From Candidatus Odyssella thessalonicensis (GTDB taxonomy: Bacteria > Pseudomonadota > Alphaproteobacteria > Bin65), in NCBI GenBank assembly GCA_005240015.1, contig SBBV01000055.1, positions 1 to 8,210 on the forward strand: a stretch of DNA of 8,210 nucleotides, written 5' to 3'. Position 1 is the first letter of the stretch, and the number at the start of each line of letters is the position of its first letter. Positions 1 to 5,772 of this stretch are shown piece after piece. A model generated the notes under the pieces. The model made no database searches and was not told the origin of the DNA. It saw only the letters and a list, made by a program, of their open reading frames with translations. The translations under genes were made by a program, and so were the position numbers.

Positions 1-293
1 ACGTGGAGCTGGCCAAGAAGCTGCTCGCCGAGAAGACCGCGATCCGCGCCGCCGAGCTTTCCGCCGCCGACAGCCATTTCGCGCGGCTGCGCGAGGGCCG
101 CCCCGAATCGATCGAGACCTCGGCGATCCATCTCGACATCGTGCGCGACCTGAAGCGCATCAACAGCCACCTGACGTCGGTCGCCTACCCGATCCTCGAG
201 GCCGCGGGCGCCTTGCGCGACAGCCGCCTCATCGAGGGCGAGGGCGAGCCCGCCAAGAACGGCGGCGCGCCCGTGGCGGCGCAGCTGCGCTGA
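1..293 (+). CDS. Na+/phosphate cotransporter family protein, C-terminal end (5' truncated by window)
   Basis: This is the last ~96 residues of a protein whose start lies outside the window; the GTG at position 3 is internal, since the frame is open to the left edge. The helical segment with RLREGRPESIE, HLDIVRDLKRINSHL and SVAYPILEAAG matches the PhoU-like cytoplasmic tail of bacterial Na/Pi cotransporters (NptA/YjbB type), which move inorganic phosphate across the inner membrane with sodium; the membrane part is not visible here. The last 18 residues (GEGEPAKNGGAPVAAQLR) look like a low-complexity extension past the usual end of the family, and the DNA coding for them recurs at 1753-1808. 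A 5-bp stem with a GAA loop (299-311) lies just after the stop. The family assignment rests on the tail only; a free-standing PhoU-like protein is less likely. Confidence 0.72.
   Translation, partial: VELAKKLLAEKTAIRAAELSAADSHFARLREGRPESIETSAIHLDIVRDLKRINSHLTSVAYPILEAAGALRDSRLIEGEGEPAKNGGAPVAAQLR
236..291 (+). repeat. 56-bp direct repeat, copy 1 (inside the cotransporter 3' end)
   Basis: This segment matches 1753-1808 at 54 of 56 positions, with 47 consecutive identical bases (245-291 against 1762-1808). It encodes the last residues of the cotransporter and ends on the first base of its stop codon. It contains the 12-bp palindrome GCGCAGCTGCGC (279-290) and complementary CCGCC/GGCGG runs around AAGAAC, so it may fold. 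Confidence 0.9.
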
Positions 294-298
294 CGCAC

Positions 299-311
299 GG
301 TCGGAACGACC
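299..311 (+). terminator. Small hairpin after the cotransporter stop codon
   Basis: GGTCG-GAA-CGACC is a perfect 5-bp stem with a 3-nt loop, beginning 6 nt after the stop codon. There is no T-run behind it, so it is at best a weak or factor-assisted terminator and may be chance in GC-rich DNA. Confidence 0.22.
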
Positions 312-355
312 ACCGGAAGGCGGCGTCGTTTCGGTCGACAGCCGAGGATCCCGCC

Positions 356-688
356 ATGGCCAAGCCCGTCAACGACGATCCCGATCGCGACAAGCGCCCG
401 GGGAAGGATGGCGGCAAGCCCATGCGGCGCCCGCAAAACCTGGAGCGCCCGCGCAAGCTGACGCCGCAGCAGCAGGCGCAGGAAGACCGTCTTCTGCTCC
501 AGGAGGGCGAGAAGCAAGGTTGGGAGCAGCGCGGGCCCGAGAGCTTCGGCGCCGACGAAGCCGGCGAAGCCGGCAAGCCGCGCATCACGCGAATGTCGCG
601 CGTGCCGCAGACCTGGCGGCCTGCAGCGCGGTCAAGAGCCAGCAGCGCCCGTGGGGACCCTGGGTCGTGTTGGGACGCACATAGGTGA
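356..688 (+). CDS. Small charged hypothetical protein
   Basis: I do not recognise this 110-residue ORF. A GAGG ribosome-binding site lies 8 nt before the ATG, which supports real translation. The product starts MAKPVNDDPDRDKRPGKDGG and is dominated by Lys, Arg, Asp, Glu, Gln and Pro; it has no signal peptide, membrane segment or conserved motif and should be mostly disordered apart from a possible short helix around LTPQQQAQEDRLLLQEGEKQ. A 9-bp tandem repeat (gaagccggc twice, 556-573) encodes EAGEAG. The last third (585-688) overlaps the 3' end of the convergent PAN gene, so that part of the protein is suspect: either a real convergent overlap or an ORF that reads on after losing its original stop. 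Function unknown. Confidence 0.5.
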   Translation: MAKPVNDDPDRDKRPGKDGGKPMRRPQNLERPRKLTPQQQAQEDRLLLQEGEKQGWEQRGPESFGADEAGEAGKPRITRMSRVPQTWRPAARSRASSARGDPGSCWDAHR

Positions 689-914
689 AGGCCTTGCAGC
701 GCTGCGCGCGCACGCAAAGCGATTGGCAGGTGGCGTAAGAGTCGTGCGCGGGCGCCAGCGTCAGGCTGTGATAGTCGCCGCCCATGCGATCGATGTTGTT
801 TTCGATCTTGAATTTCTCCGGTTCATCGAGGGCGGACGCATTCGCAGAGATGGCGATCGCGGTGGCGGCGACGAGTGCCGCCAGCGCGGCAGAGCGAATT
901 GGACGTGTGGACAT
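585..914 (-). CDS. Secreted single PAN/Apple-domain protein (short paralogue)
   Basis: This is a 109-residue exported protein. The first ~28 residues form a signal peptide (MSTRPIRSAALAALVAATAI, cleavage probably after ANASA). The rest is one PAN_4-like domain with four cysteines in the usual spacing (C63, C67, C73, C91) and the core KAFTYVRP followed by CWL. PAN domains are disulphide-bonded modules that bind proteins or carbohydrates; the ligand here is unknown. The ATG at 914 is preceded by GGAG at 6-nt spacing and lies 21 bp after the stop of the longer paralogue, so the two are probably co-transcribed. They share IDRMGGDY, KAFTYVRP, CWL and the signal-peptide start. After CWL the homology stops and the chain ends in Ala/Arg-rich residues, without the beta-rich domain of its neighbour, suggesting 3' loss after duplication. 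Confidence 0.78.
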   Translation of the reverse strand: MSTRPIRSAALAALVAATAIAISANASALDEPEKFKIENNIDRMGGDYHSLTLAPAHDSYATCQSLCVRAQRCKAFTYVRPNTTQGPHGRCWLLTALQAARSAARATFA

Positions 915-935
915 GGAGAACTCCGTACGCGGGCG

Positions 936-1559
936 TCAGTCCGGCAAGCGCGTCCAGCGCGACTTGCCCGAATCCGTTCGGCGGCCTCGCGTGCCGCTCC
1001 AATTCACTTCGAGCTCTTTCGTGCATCCCTGCAGCGTAACGTTGCCGCTCCAGATCCCGTCGCTCCAGTATCCGCTCCACGTGCCGGCGCGGGAGCTTGT
1101 GATTTGGATAAAGCCGAGGCGTCCGTCCGTCGTCCGGGTGTAGGTTCCGCTATAAGAGTGGGGCCCGCCGCTCAGGATGACGGTGCCCCAATCGGCGCCG
1201 CTCCACTTCCCGGCCAGCTGGCAAGCCGCCGGTTCCGCTTTGACGCCGGACACACAGCAGTCGCTCGCGCGCGGCTCCGGGACGCTCGACTTCAACCAGC
1301 AGACGCCCTGCGGCCCCTGGATCGTGTGTGGGCGCACATAGGTAAAGGCCTTGCACTCCGGCTGTTGGCGGCACATGGCTTCGCAAGTCTGCCAGCGGTC
1401 GTGTTCGGGAGCGAGCACGGAGCGTGTGTAGTCGCCACCCATGCGATCGATGTTGTCTTCGAGCGTGAAATGCTGGGCGCGCGCCGCCTCGGCAGCGCCG
1501 ATCATGCCGGCGGCTGTGAGCAGCGCCAACGCGGCGCTGCGAATGAGAGTTGTGGACAT
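936..1559 (-). CDS. Secreted PAN/Apple-domain protein with beta-rich C-terminal domain
   Basis: This is a 207-residue exported protein. The ATG at 1559 is chosen because it begins a proper signal peptide (MSTTLIRSAALALLTAAGMI, cleavage near ARA/QHF) and aligns with the start of the short paralogue; the frame is open further upstream to 1721 but that stretch is not protein-like. A purine-rich AGGGGG lies before the ATG. Residues ~31-90 form a PAN_4-like domain (C59, C63, C69, C87; KAFTYVRP; CWLK). A CC pair at 101-102 sits in the linker. Residues ~113-205 are rich in Trp, Gly, Ser and Thr with repeating GTYT, GTWSGYW, WSGNV and NWSG patterns, typical of a small beta-sheet domain, possibly closed by C113-C179. 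A periplasmic or extracellular binding role is inferred; no catalytic motif is visible. It is first of the two-gene PAN unit. Confidence 0.8.
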   Translation of the reverse strand: MSTTLIRSAALALLTAAGMIGAAEAARAQHFTLEDNIDRMGGDYTRSVLAPEHDRWQTCEAMCRQQPECKAFTYVRPHTIQGPQGVCWLKSSVPEPRASDCCVSGVKAEPAACQLAGKWSGADWGTVILSGGPHSYSGTYTRTTDGRLGFIQITSSRAGTWSGYWSDGIWSGNVTLQGCTKELEVNWSGTRGRRTDSGKSRWTRLPD

Positions 1560-1625
1560 GGGGGTACCCCCTGGCCTTTGCGTGCCGGCAACCCCACGCG
1601 CCGGGCACGGTCTACCTCGCCCATG

Positions 1626-1655
1626 ATTATCTACCACGACGCGTCTCGCCTGCAA
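1626..1655 (-). promoter_or_regulatory. Candidate sigma-70 promoter for the PAN gene pair
   Basis: On the minus strand TTGCAG (1655-1650) is followed after 18 nt by GATAAT (1631-1626), five of six matches to the -10 consensus and three of six to the -35. Transcription would begin near 1619, giving a leader of about 60 nt before the ATG at 1559. The -10 lies in one of the few AT-rich patches of the region. Prediction by eye only. Confidence 0.4.
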
Positions 1656-1724
1656 TTCCGTCGCTGCGCTCGTGCGTCTTCCCACCCCCCCGTGACACCT
1701 GTTTTGTTCTAGTTCCGGCACGAG

Positions 1725-1739
1725 GCCTCACTGTGAGGC
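1725..1739. promoter_or_regulatory. 15-bp perfect palindrome upstream of the PAN genes
   Basis: GCCTCAC-T-GTGAGGC has 7-bp arms around one central base, about 70 bp upstream of the candidate PAN -35. It could be an operator for a dimeric regulator or a small hairpin. No known regulator's consensus is recognised. Confidence 0.3.
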
Positions 1740-1752
1740 TAACCGTCGGTTG

Positions 1753-1808
1753 GGGCGAAGCCGAGCCCGCCAAGAACGGCGGCGCGCCCGTGGCGGCGCA
1801 GCTGCGCT
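1753..1808 (+). repeat. 56-bp direct repeat, copy 2 (intergenic)
   Basis: This is the second copy of the segment at 236-291, in the same orientation, with two mismatches. The copy is outside any recognised gene, between the PAN upstream region and the 3' end of the FAD oxidoreductase gene. Read in the matching frame it still gives GEAEPAKNGGAPVAAQLR, but then runs on into TAC instead of a stop codon, and no cotransporter sequence precedes it. It is either a remnant of a duplication or a copy of a small repeat family. Confidence 0.9.
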
Positions 1809-1809
1809 A

Positions 1810-1831
1810 CCTGGGGCCGCGCCCCTCCAGG
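1810..1831 (-). terminator. Possible terminator hairpin after the FAD oxidoreductase gene
   Basis: An 8-bp stem (5 GC pairs GGGGC/GCCCC plus 3 outer pairs, with a 3-nt bulge and a 3-nt loop) lies about 57 nt past the stop codon at 1888. No T-run follows on the minus strand, so it is not a classical intrinsic terminator. Confidence 0.3.
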
Positions 1832-1887
1832 CGCGCACCTTCTCCGCCATCGAGCAGAGCGCGGCTGGAGCCGCGCGGTCCCAAGGC

Positions 1888-4341
1888 CTATGCCCGCACG
1901 CGCGCTCCGTCGGGATCGTAGGGCGCGCGCGCATGCAGTGTGGCCGCGCAGCGCTGGCCGGCAATGTCGATCTGCCAGCGCCCGCCCTCGAGCCAGGCCG
2001 CGTCGAGCGCCGCGTCGCCGGCGTGCACCAGCGCCAGGCACACCGTGCGCCCGAGCGTGTGGCCGTAGGCGGCGGAGGTGACTTCGCCCGCCGGCCGGCC
2101 GTCGCGCACGACGAGCTCGCCGCCCCAAGCGACGGGCTCCGGGTCGTCGAGCGTGAACGCGACGATGCGGCGGGCCGGCGGCTTCGTCCTCGCCGCCGCG
2201 AGCGCGTCGCGGCCGATGAACGGCACGGCCTTGTCGAGCTTCACCGCGAAGCCGAGCCCGGCTTCCCACGGCGTCACGTCCGGCGAAAGCTCGCGGCCCC
2301 AGGCGCGGTAGGCCTTTTCGAGGCGCAGCGACTCGAGCGCGTAGTAGCCGGCGTCGCGAAGATCCAGGTCGCGCCCCGCTTCCGTTAGCGCCTCATAGAC
2401 GGCGACCGCGAACTCGCTCGGCACATAGAGCTCCCAGCCGAGCTCGCCGACATAGGTGATGCGGCCGGCGAGGATCGTCGCGTAGCCGACATCGATCGGC
2501 CGCATCGTCGCGAATGGGAACGCGGCGTTTGCGAAGTCCACGCGCGAGACGCGCGCCAGCAGCTCGCGCGAGCGCGGGCCCATCACCGACAGCACCGCAT
2601 AGGCGGAGCCCACATCGCTGAGCATGGCGTGCGCGTCGCTCGGAATGTTGCGCCGGATCCAATCGGCGTCGCGCACGGTCTGCGCGGTGCCGGTCACGAT
2701 CAGGTAGCGGTCGGGCGCGAGCCGGGTCACCGTGAGATCGGTCTCGTAGCCGCCGCGTGGATTGAGCATGCCGGTGTAGACCATGCGGCCCGCCGGCACC
2801 GCCACGTCGTTGGCGCAGAGGCGCTGCAGCACGGCCTCGGCATCGCGGCCCTGCAGCAGGAACTTCGAGAACGAGGTCTGATCGAAGACCGCCACCGCCT
2901 CGCGCGCGGCGCGGTGCTCGGCCGCCGACCAGGGGAACCAGTTGGCGCGGCCCCAGGAGTAGTCGAGCTTCGGCTCGGCGCCGGCGGGTGCCAACACATT
3001 GGCGCGCTCCCATCCCATCTTGTTGCCGAACACCGCGTTCTTCGCCTTCAAGCGCTCGTAGAGCGGCGAGCGGCGCAGCGGCCGCGCAGTTTCGAGCTCG
3101 CGGTTGGGCCACGGCATCTTGTAGTGGAGCCCCAGCACCTCGGCGACGCGGTCCTTGAGCCACGCATCGTTGCCGTTGAACGCGGCGAAGCGGCGGATGT
3201 CGACCGGCCAGAGGTCCATCGTGGGCTCGCCGGCCGCGATCCATTCGGCCAGCGCCCGCCCCGCGCCGCCGGCGCTGGCAATGCCCATCGAGTTGAAGCC
3301 GGCGCCGACGAAGAAGCCGCGAACGTCGGGCGCCTCGCCGAGGATGTAGTTGTTGTCGGCCGTGAAGCTCTCGGGGCCGTTCACGAACTGGCGCACCTCG
3401 GCCGTCTCGAGTGCCGGCACGCGGATCAGCGCGTTTTCCATCAGGATCGCGAACTGGTCCCAGTCGTCGGGCAAGAGCTGGAACTCGAAATTGGCGGGAA
3501 TGTCGTGCGCCTGGTGCCAGGGCTTGGCCACGGGCTCGAAGCCGCCCATCAGCAGCCCGCCCACCTCCTCCTTGAAGTAGATGTAGCCGTCGGGGTCGCG
3601 CAGGCAGGGCAGGTCCGGGAACACGCCGGCGATGCGCTTCGTGACGATGTACATGTGCTCGCACGAATAGAGCGGCGCCGCCACGCCGATCTGGCGCGCG
3701 AGCGCGCGCGACCATTGCCCTGCGCAGCAGACGACGATGTCGGACGCGATCTCGCCCCGATCGGTGGCGACGCCGGCGATGCGACCCCGCCAGGTCTTGA
3801 GCGTCGTGAGGCGCGTCTTCTCGAAGATGCGCACGCCGCCCTGCCGCGCGCCCTTCGCCAGCGCCTGCGTGATGTCGGCCGGGTTCGCCTTGCCGTCGCT
3901 GGGCAGCCAGACGGCGCCCTTCAGATCGTCGGTGCGCATGATCGGCCATTTGGCGCCGGCCTGCTCGGGCGTGAGCAGCTCGCAGGGAACGCCCTGGCCC
4001 TCGGCCATCGCCGCCACGCGGCGCAGCGACGTCATGCGGTCGTCGGTGCGCGCTACGGTCAAGCCGCCGCACTGCTTCCAGCCGGTCGAAAGGCCGGTTT
4101 CGGCCTCGAGCTTGGAATAAAGCTCGGTCGAGTAGCGGATGAGCCGCGTCATCGAGGGATGCGTGCGCAGCTGCCCCACCAGTCCCGCCGCGTGCCACGT
4201 CGTGCCCGACGAGAGCTGCCCTTGCTCGAGCAGCACCACGTCCTTCCAGCCGAGCTTCGCCAGGTGATAGGCGACCGAGCAGCCGACGATGCCGCCGCCG
4301 ACGATCACGGCGCGCGCGTGCCGCGCCAGTTCATTGGCCAT
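1888..4341 (-). CDS. FAD-dependent oxidoreductase with GcvT folate domain (dimethylglycine/sarcosine dehydrogenase family)
   Basis: This 817-residue protein has the layout and length of dimethylglycine and sarcosine dehydrogenases, which oxidatively remove an N-methyl group and can pass the one-carbon unit to tetrahydrofolate. The N-terminal half is a DAO-type FAD domain: dinucleotide motif VIVGGGIVG at 12-20, acidic E39, and SSGTTWHAAGL at 44-54, whose H50 aligns with the histidine that binds FAD covalently in this family. GFNSMGIASAGGAG closes the FAD domain. A linker domain follows (around DIRRFAAFNGNDAWLKDRV), then GcvT domains with YVGELGWELYVPSE, ALESLRLEKAYRAWG and FIGRDAL. The ATG at 4341 is preferred to the TTG one codon earlier because GGAGAG lies 8 nt upstream of it. 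It is the last gene of the catabolic cluster. Choice between dimethylglycine, sarcosine or another N-methyl substrate is not possible from sequence, so no symbol is given. Confidence 0.92.
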   Translation of the reverse strand: MANELARHARAVIVGGGIVGCSVAYHLAKLGWKDVVLLEQGQLSSGTTWHAAGLVGQLRTHPSMTRLIRYSTELYSKLEAETGLSTGWKQCGGLTVARTDDRMTSLRRVAAMAEGQGVPCELLTPEQAGAKWPIMRTDDLKGAVWLPSDGKANPADITQALAKGARQGGVRIFEKTRLTTLKTWRGRIAGVATDRGEIASDIVVCCAGQWSRALARQIGVAAPLYSCEHMYIVTKRIAGVFPDLPCLRDPDGYIYFKEEVGGLLMGGFEPVAKPWHQAHDIPANFEFQLLPDDWDQFAILMENALIRVPALETAEVRQFVNGPESFTADNNYILGEAPDVRGFFVGAGFNSMGIASAGGAGRALAEWIAAGEPTMDLWPVDIRRFAAFNGNDAWLKDRVAEVLGLHYKMPWPNRELETARPLRRSPLYERLKAKNAVFGNKMGWERANVLAPAGAEPKLDYSWGRANWFPWSAAEHRAAREAVAVFDQTSFSKFLLQGRDAEAVLQRLCANDVAVPAGRMVYTGMLNPRGGYETDLTVTRLAPDRYLIVTGTAQTVRDADWIRRNIPSDAHAMLSDVGSAYAVLSVMGPRSRELLARVSRVDFANAAFPFATMRPIDVGYATILAGRITYVGELGWELYVPSEFAVAVYEALTEAGRDLDLRDAGYYALESLRLEKAYRAWGRELSPDVTPWEAGLGFAVKLDKAVPFIGRDALAAARTKPPARRIVAFTLDDPEPVAWGGELVVRDGRPAGEVTSAAYGHTLGRTVCLALVHAGDAALDAAWLEGGRWQIDIAGQRCAATLHARAPYDPDGARVRA

Positions 4342-4400
4342 CAAGTCAACTCTCCGGTAATCGGCGCGACTGTGACCGCTCGCGGGCGACGGGTCGAGTT

Positions 4401-4442
4401 GGAATTTTCGATAATTCCTATAGACGTCGGCCGAGATATAGG
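4401..4442. promoter_or_regulatory. AT-rich dyad region upstream of the FAD oxidoreductase gene
   Basis: The 106-bp gap between the alcohol dehydrogenase stop and the oxidoreductase start holds GGAATTTTCGATAATTCC (4401-4418), a dyad with 6-bp arms and a TCGA core, overlapped by CCTATA...TATAGG (4417-4442) enclosing palindromic TCGGCCGA (4427-4434). Such an AT-rich island in GC-rich DNA suggests an operator and/or promoter letting the oxidoreductase gene be expressed separately. No consensus is recognised. Confidence 0.4.
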
Positions 4443-4447
4443 CGGGC

Positions 4448-5620
4448 CTAGAGCCGTCCCGCGAGCGCCGCCTCGTACATCCTGCGCATCTCGGGCACGC
4501 CGGCCTTGACCGGATTGCCGCTGGCGGTGGGATCCTCCGAAGCCATGGCCGAGAAGCGCTCGAGGTGATCGGGCTTCACGCCGAGCTCGGCGAGCGTGTG
4601 CGGGATGCCGATCGTGCGGCGCAGCTCGAGCACCCAGTCGAGGAAGCCCGCGAAGCCCGGCTTGGCGAGGCCGAGATAGCGCGCAAGCCGCGCGATCTTC
4701 TCGGCGATGGCCGCTTCGTTGAAGCGCAGCACATAGGGCATCACCACCGCATTGGTGAGGCCGTGATGCGTGTCGAGCACCGCGCCGACCGGATGCGAGA
4801 GCGAGTGAATGGCGCCCAAGCCCTTCTGGAACGCGGTCGAGCCCATCTGCGAGGCGGCGAGCATGTGGGCGCGCGCCGCGATGTCCTTCCCGTCGGCGAC
4901 CGCGCGCGGGAGGTACTCCTTCACGAGCCGCATGCCCTCCAGCGCGATGCCGTCGGCATAGGGGTGGAAGAACGGCGCGCAATAGGCCTCGAGGCAGTGC
5001 GCGAACGCATCCATGCCGGTGGCGGCGGTGACCTTGGGCGGCAGGCCGAGCGTAAGCTCTGGATCGGCGATGACCACGCGCGGCATCATCTTCGGGTGGA
5101 AGATGATCTTCTTGGTGTGGCTCGCCTCGTCGGTGATGACGCCGGCGCGGCCGGTCTCGGAGCCGGTGCCGGCCGTCGTCGGCACCGCCACGACCGGCGC
5201 GATCCCCTTCTCGTCCGCGCGCGTCCACCAATCGCCGATGTCCTCGAAATCCCACATCGGCCGGGTCTGCCCGGCCATGAACGCGATGACCTTGCCGGTG
5301 TCGAGCGCGCTGCCGCCGCCGAACGCGATCACGCCGTCGTGCTTGCCCCGGCGCAGCACGGCGAGCCCGTCCTCGACGTTCTTCGCGACCGGATTGGATT
5401 TGACGCCGTCGAACTTGTCGATGCCGAGCCCTGCCTTGCGGCAGAGCTCGACGGCCGCGCCGATCATCGGCAGCTTCGAGAGCCCGGGATCGGTGACCAG
5501 CAGCGGCCTCGCGATGCCGGCGGCCCCGCACGCCTCGGCCAGCTCCTTGATGCGTCCAGCGCCGAAGCGGATCGCGGTGGGGTAGTTCCAGTTGCCGGCG
5601 AGGCTGACGGGATTGCTCAT
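4448..5620 (-). CDS. Group III iron-containing alcohol dehydrogenase
   Basis: This 390-residue NAD(P)-dependent dehydrogenase would interconvert a primary alcohol and its aldehyde. The family signature is complete: GGGSALDTGK at 101-110 binds the nucleotide, PTTAGTGSE at 148-156 is the conserved loop, and the four metal ligands can be read by FucO-like spacing as D204, H208, H272 and H286, with H276 in the proton-relay position (GAIHSLSHPVGAVLDTHHGL, 269-288). Length is normal for the family. The ATG at 5620 is chosen because the frame upstream to 5761 translates an inverted repeat rather than protein; the ribosome-binding site is weak. It lies downstream of the aldehyde dehydrogenase gene, so the two probably oxidise the same side chain in succession, alcohol to aldehyde to acid. 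The natural substrate is unknown. Confidence 0.93.
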   Translation of the reverse strand: MSNPVSLAGNWNYPTAIRFGAGRIKELAEACGAAGIARPLLVTDPGLSKLPMIGAAVELCRKAGLGIDKFDGVKSNPVAKNVEDGLAVLRRGKHDGVIAFGGGSALDTGKVIAFMAGQTRPMWDFEDIGDWWTRADEKGIAPVVAVPTTAGTGSETGRAGVITDEASHTKKIIFHPKMMPRVVIADPELTLGLPPKVTAATGMDAFAHCLEAYCAPFFHPYADGIALEGMRLVKEYLPRAVADGKDIAARAHMLAASQMGSTAFQKGLGAIHSLSHPVGAVLDTHHGLTNAVVMPYVLRFNEAAIAEKIARLARYLGLAKPGFAGFLDWVLELRRTIGIPHTLAELGVKPDHLERFSAMASEDPTASGNPVKAGVPEMRRMYEAALAGRL

Positions 5621-5636
5621 CTCTGCATTACTTTCT

Positions 5637-5749
5637 TGTCGTCCCCGCGAAAGCGGGGACCCACGGCGCCACCGCCCCGGCGTTGAACGCGAATGCACGT
5701 CGCTGGAGACATGGGTCCCCGCTTTCGCGTCGCTTTCGCGGGGACGACA
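5637..5749. repeat. Inverted REP-like repeat between aldehyde and alcohol dehydrogenase genes
   Basis: The left arm (5637-5663, 27 bp) and right arm (5712-5749, 38 bp) are reverse complements except for an 11-bp insertion in the right arm that repeats its own cgctttcgcgt unit. Each arm contains the internal dyad CCCCGCGAAAGCGGGG or its expanded form. A 48-bp spacer separates the arms. From memory this GTCGTCCCCGC-type repeat is widespread in alphaproteobacterial intergenic DNA. In the transcript the arms could pair into a long hairpin affecting termination, stability or the expression ratio of the flanking genes. Confidence 0.85.
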
Positions 5750-5772
5750 TTCGGGATTCATGCTGGGACATC

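Larger units (their letters stand above)
1560..1887. other. Gene-poor region between the PAN genes and the FAD oxidoreductase gene
   Basis: This is a 328-bp stretch without a convincing gene. It holds the PAN leader and candidate promoter, a C-run at 1682-1691, the palindrome at 1725-1739, repeat copy 2 at 1753-1808 and a hairpin at 1810-1831. ORFs crossing it on either strand have no protein-like features. Confidence 0.6.

Noticed and set aside
651..1712. 353-residue plus-strand ORF across both PAN genes
   Set aside because: It runs antisense to two paralogues with signal peptides and conserved cysteines, and has no protein-like pattern of its own.
1695..1725. GAAC-containing stretch resembling an alphaproteobacterial LexA box
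   Set aside because: The two GAAC units on the minus strand are 2 nt apart, not the 7 nt required by the known GAAC-N7-GAAC/GTTC-N7-GTTC site.
1713..1726. GGCACGAGG-like string recalling a cDNA cloning adaptor
   Set aside because: The match to the adaptor is short and imperfect, and the flanking DNA is continuous genomic sequence, so contamination is not supported.
236..1808. CRISPR-like or transposon reading of the direct repeat pair
   Set aside because: There are only two copies 1.5 kb apart, with no regular spacers, terminal inverted repeats or transposase.
2629..4509. 626-residue plus-strand ORF opposite the FAD oxidoreductase gene
   Set aside because: It is an antisense shadow in GC-rich DNA. 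Its translation is rich in Arg, His, Ala and Gly with no domain, while the minus strand encodes an intact enzyme with all motifs.
5621..5761. 47-residue N-terminal extension of the alcohol dehydrogenase frame
   Set aside because: It is a translation of the inverted repeat (CRPRESDAKAG-type peptides), and the family N-terminus begins at the ATG at 5620.
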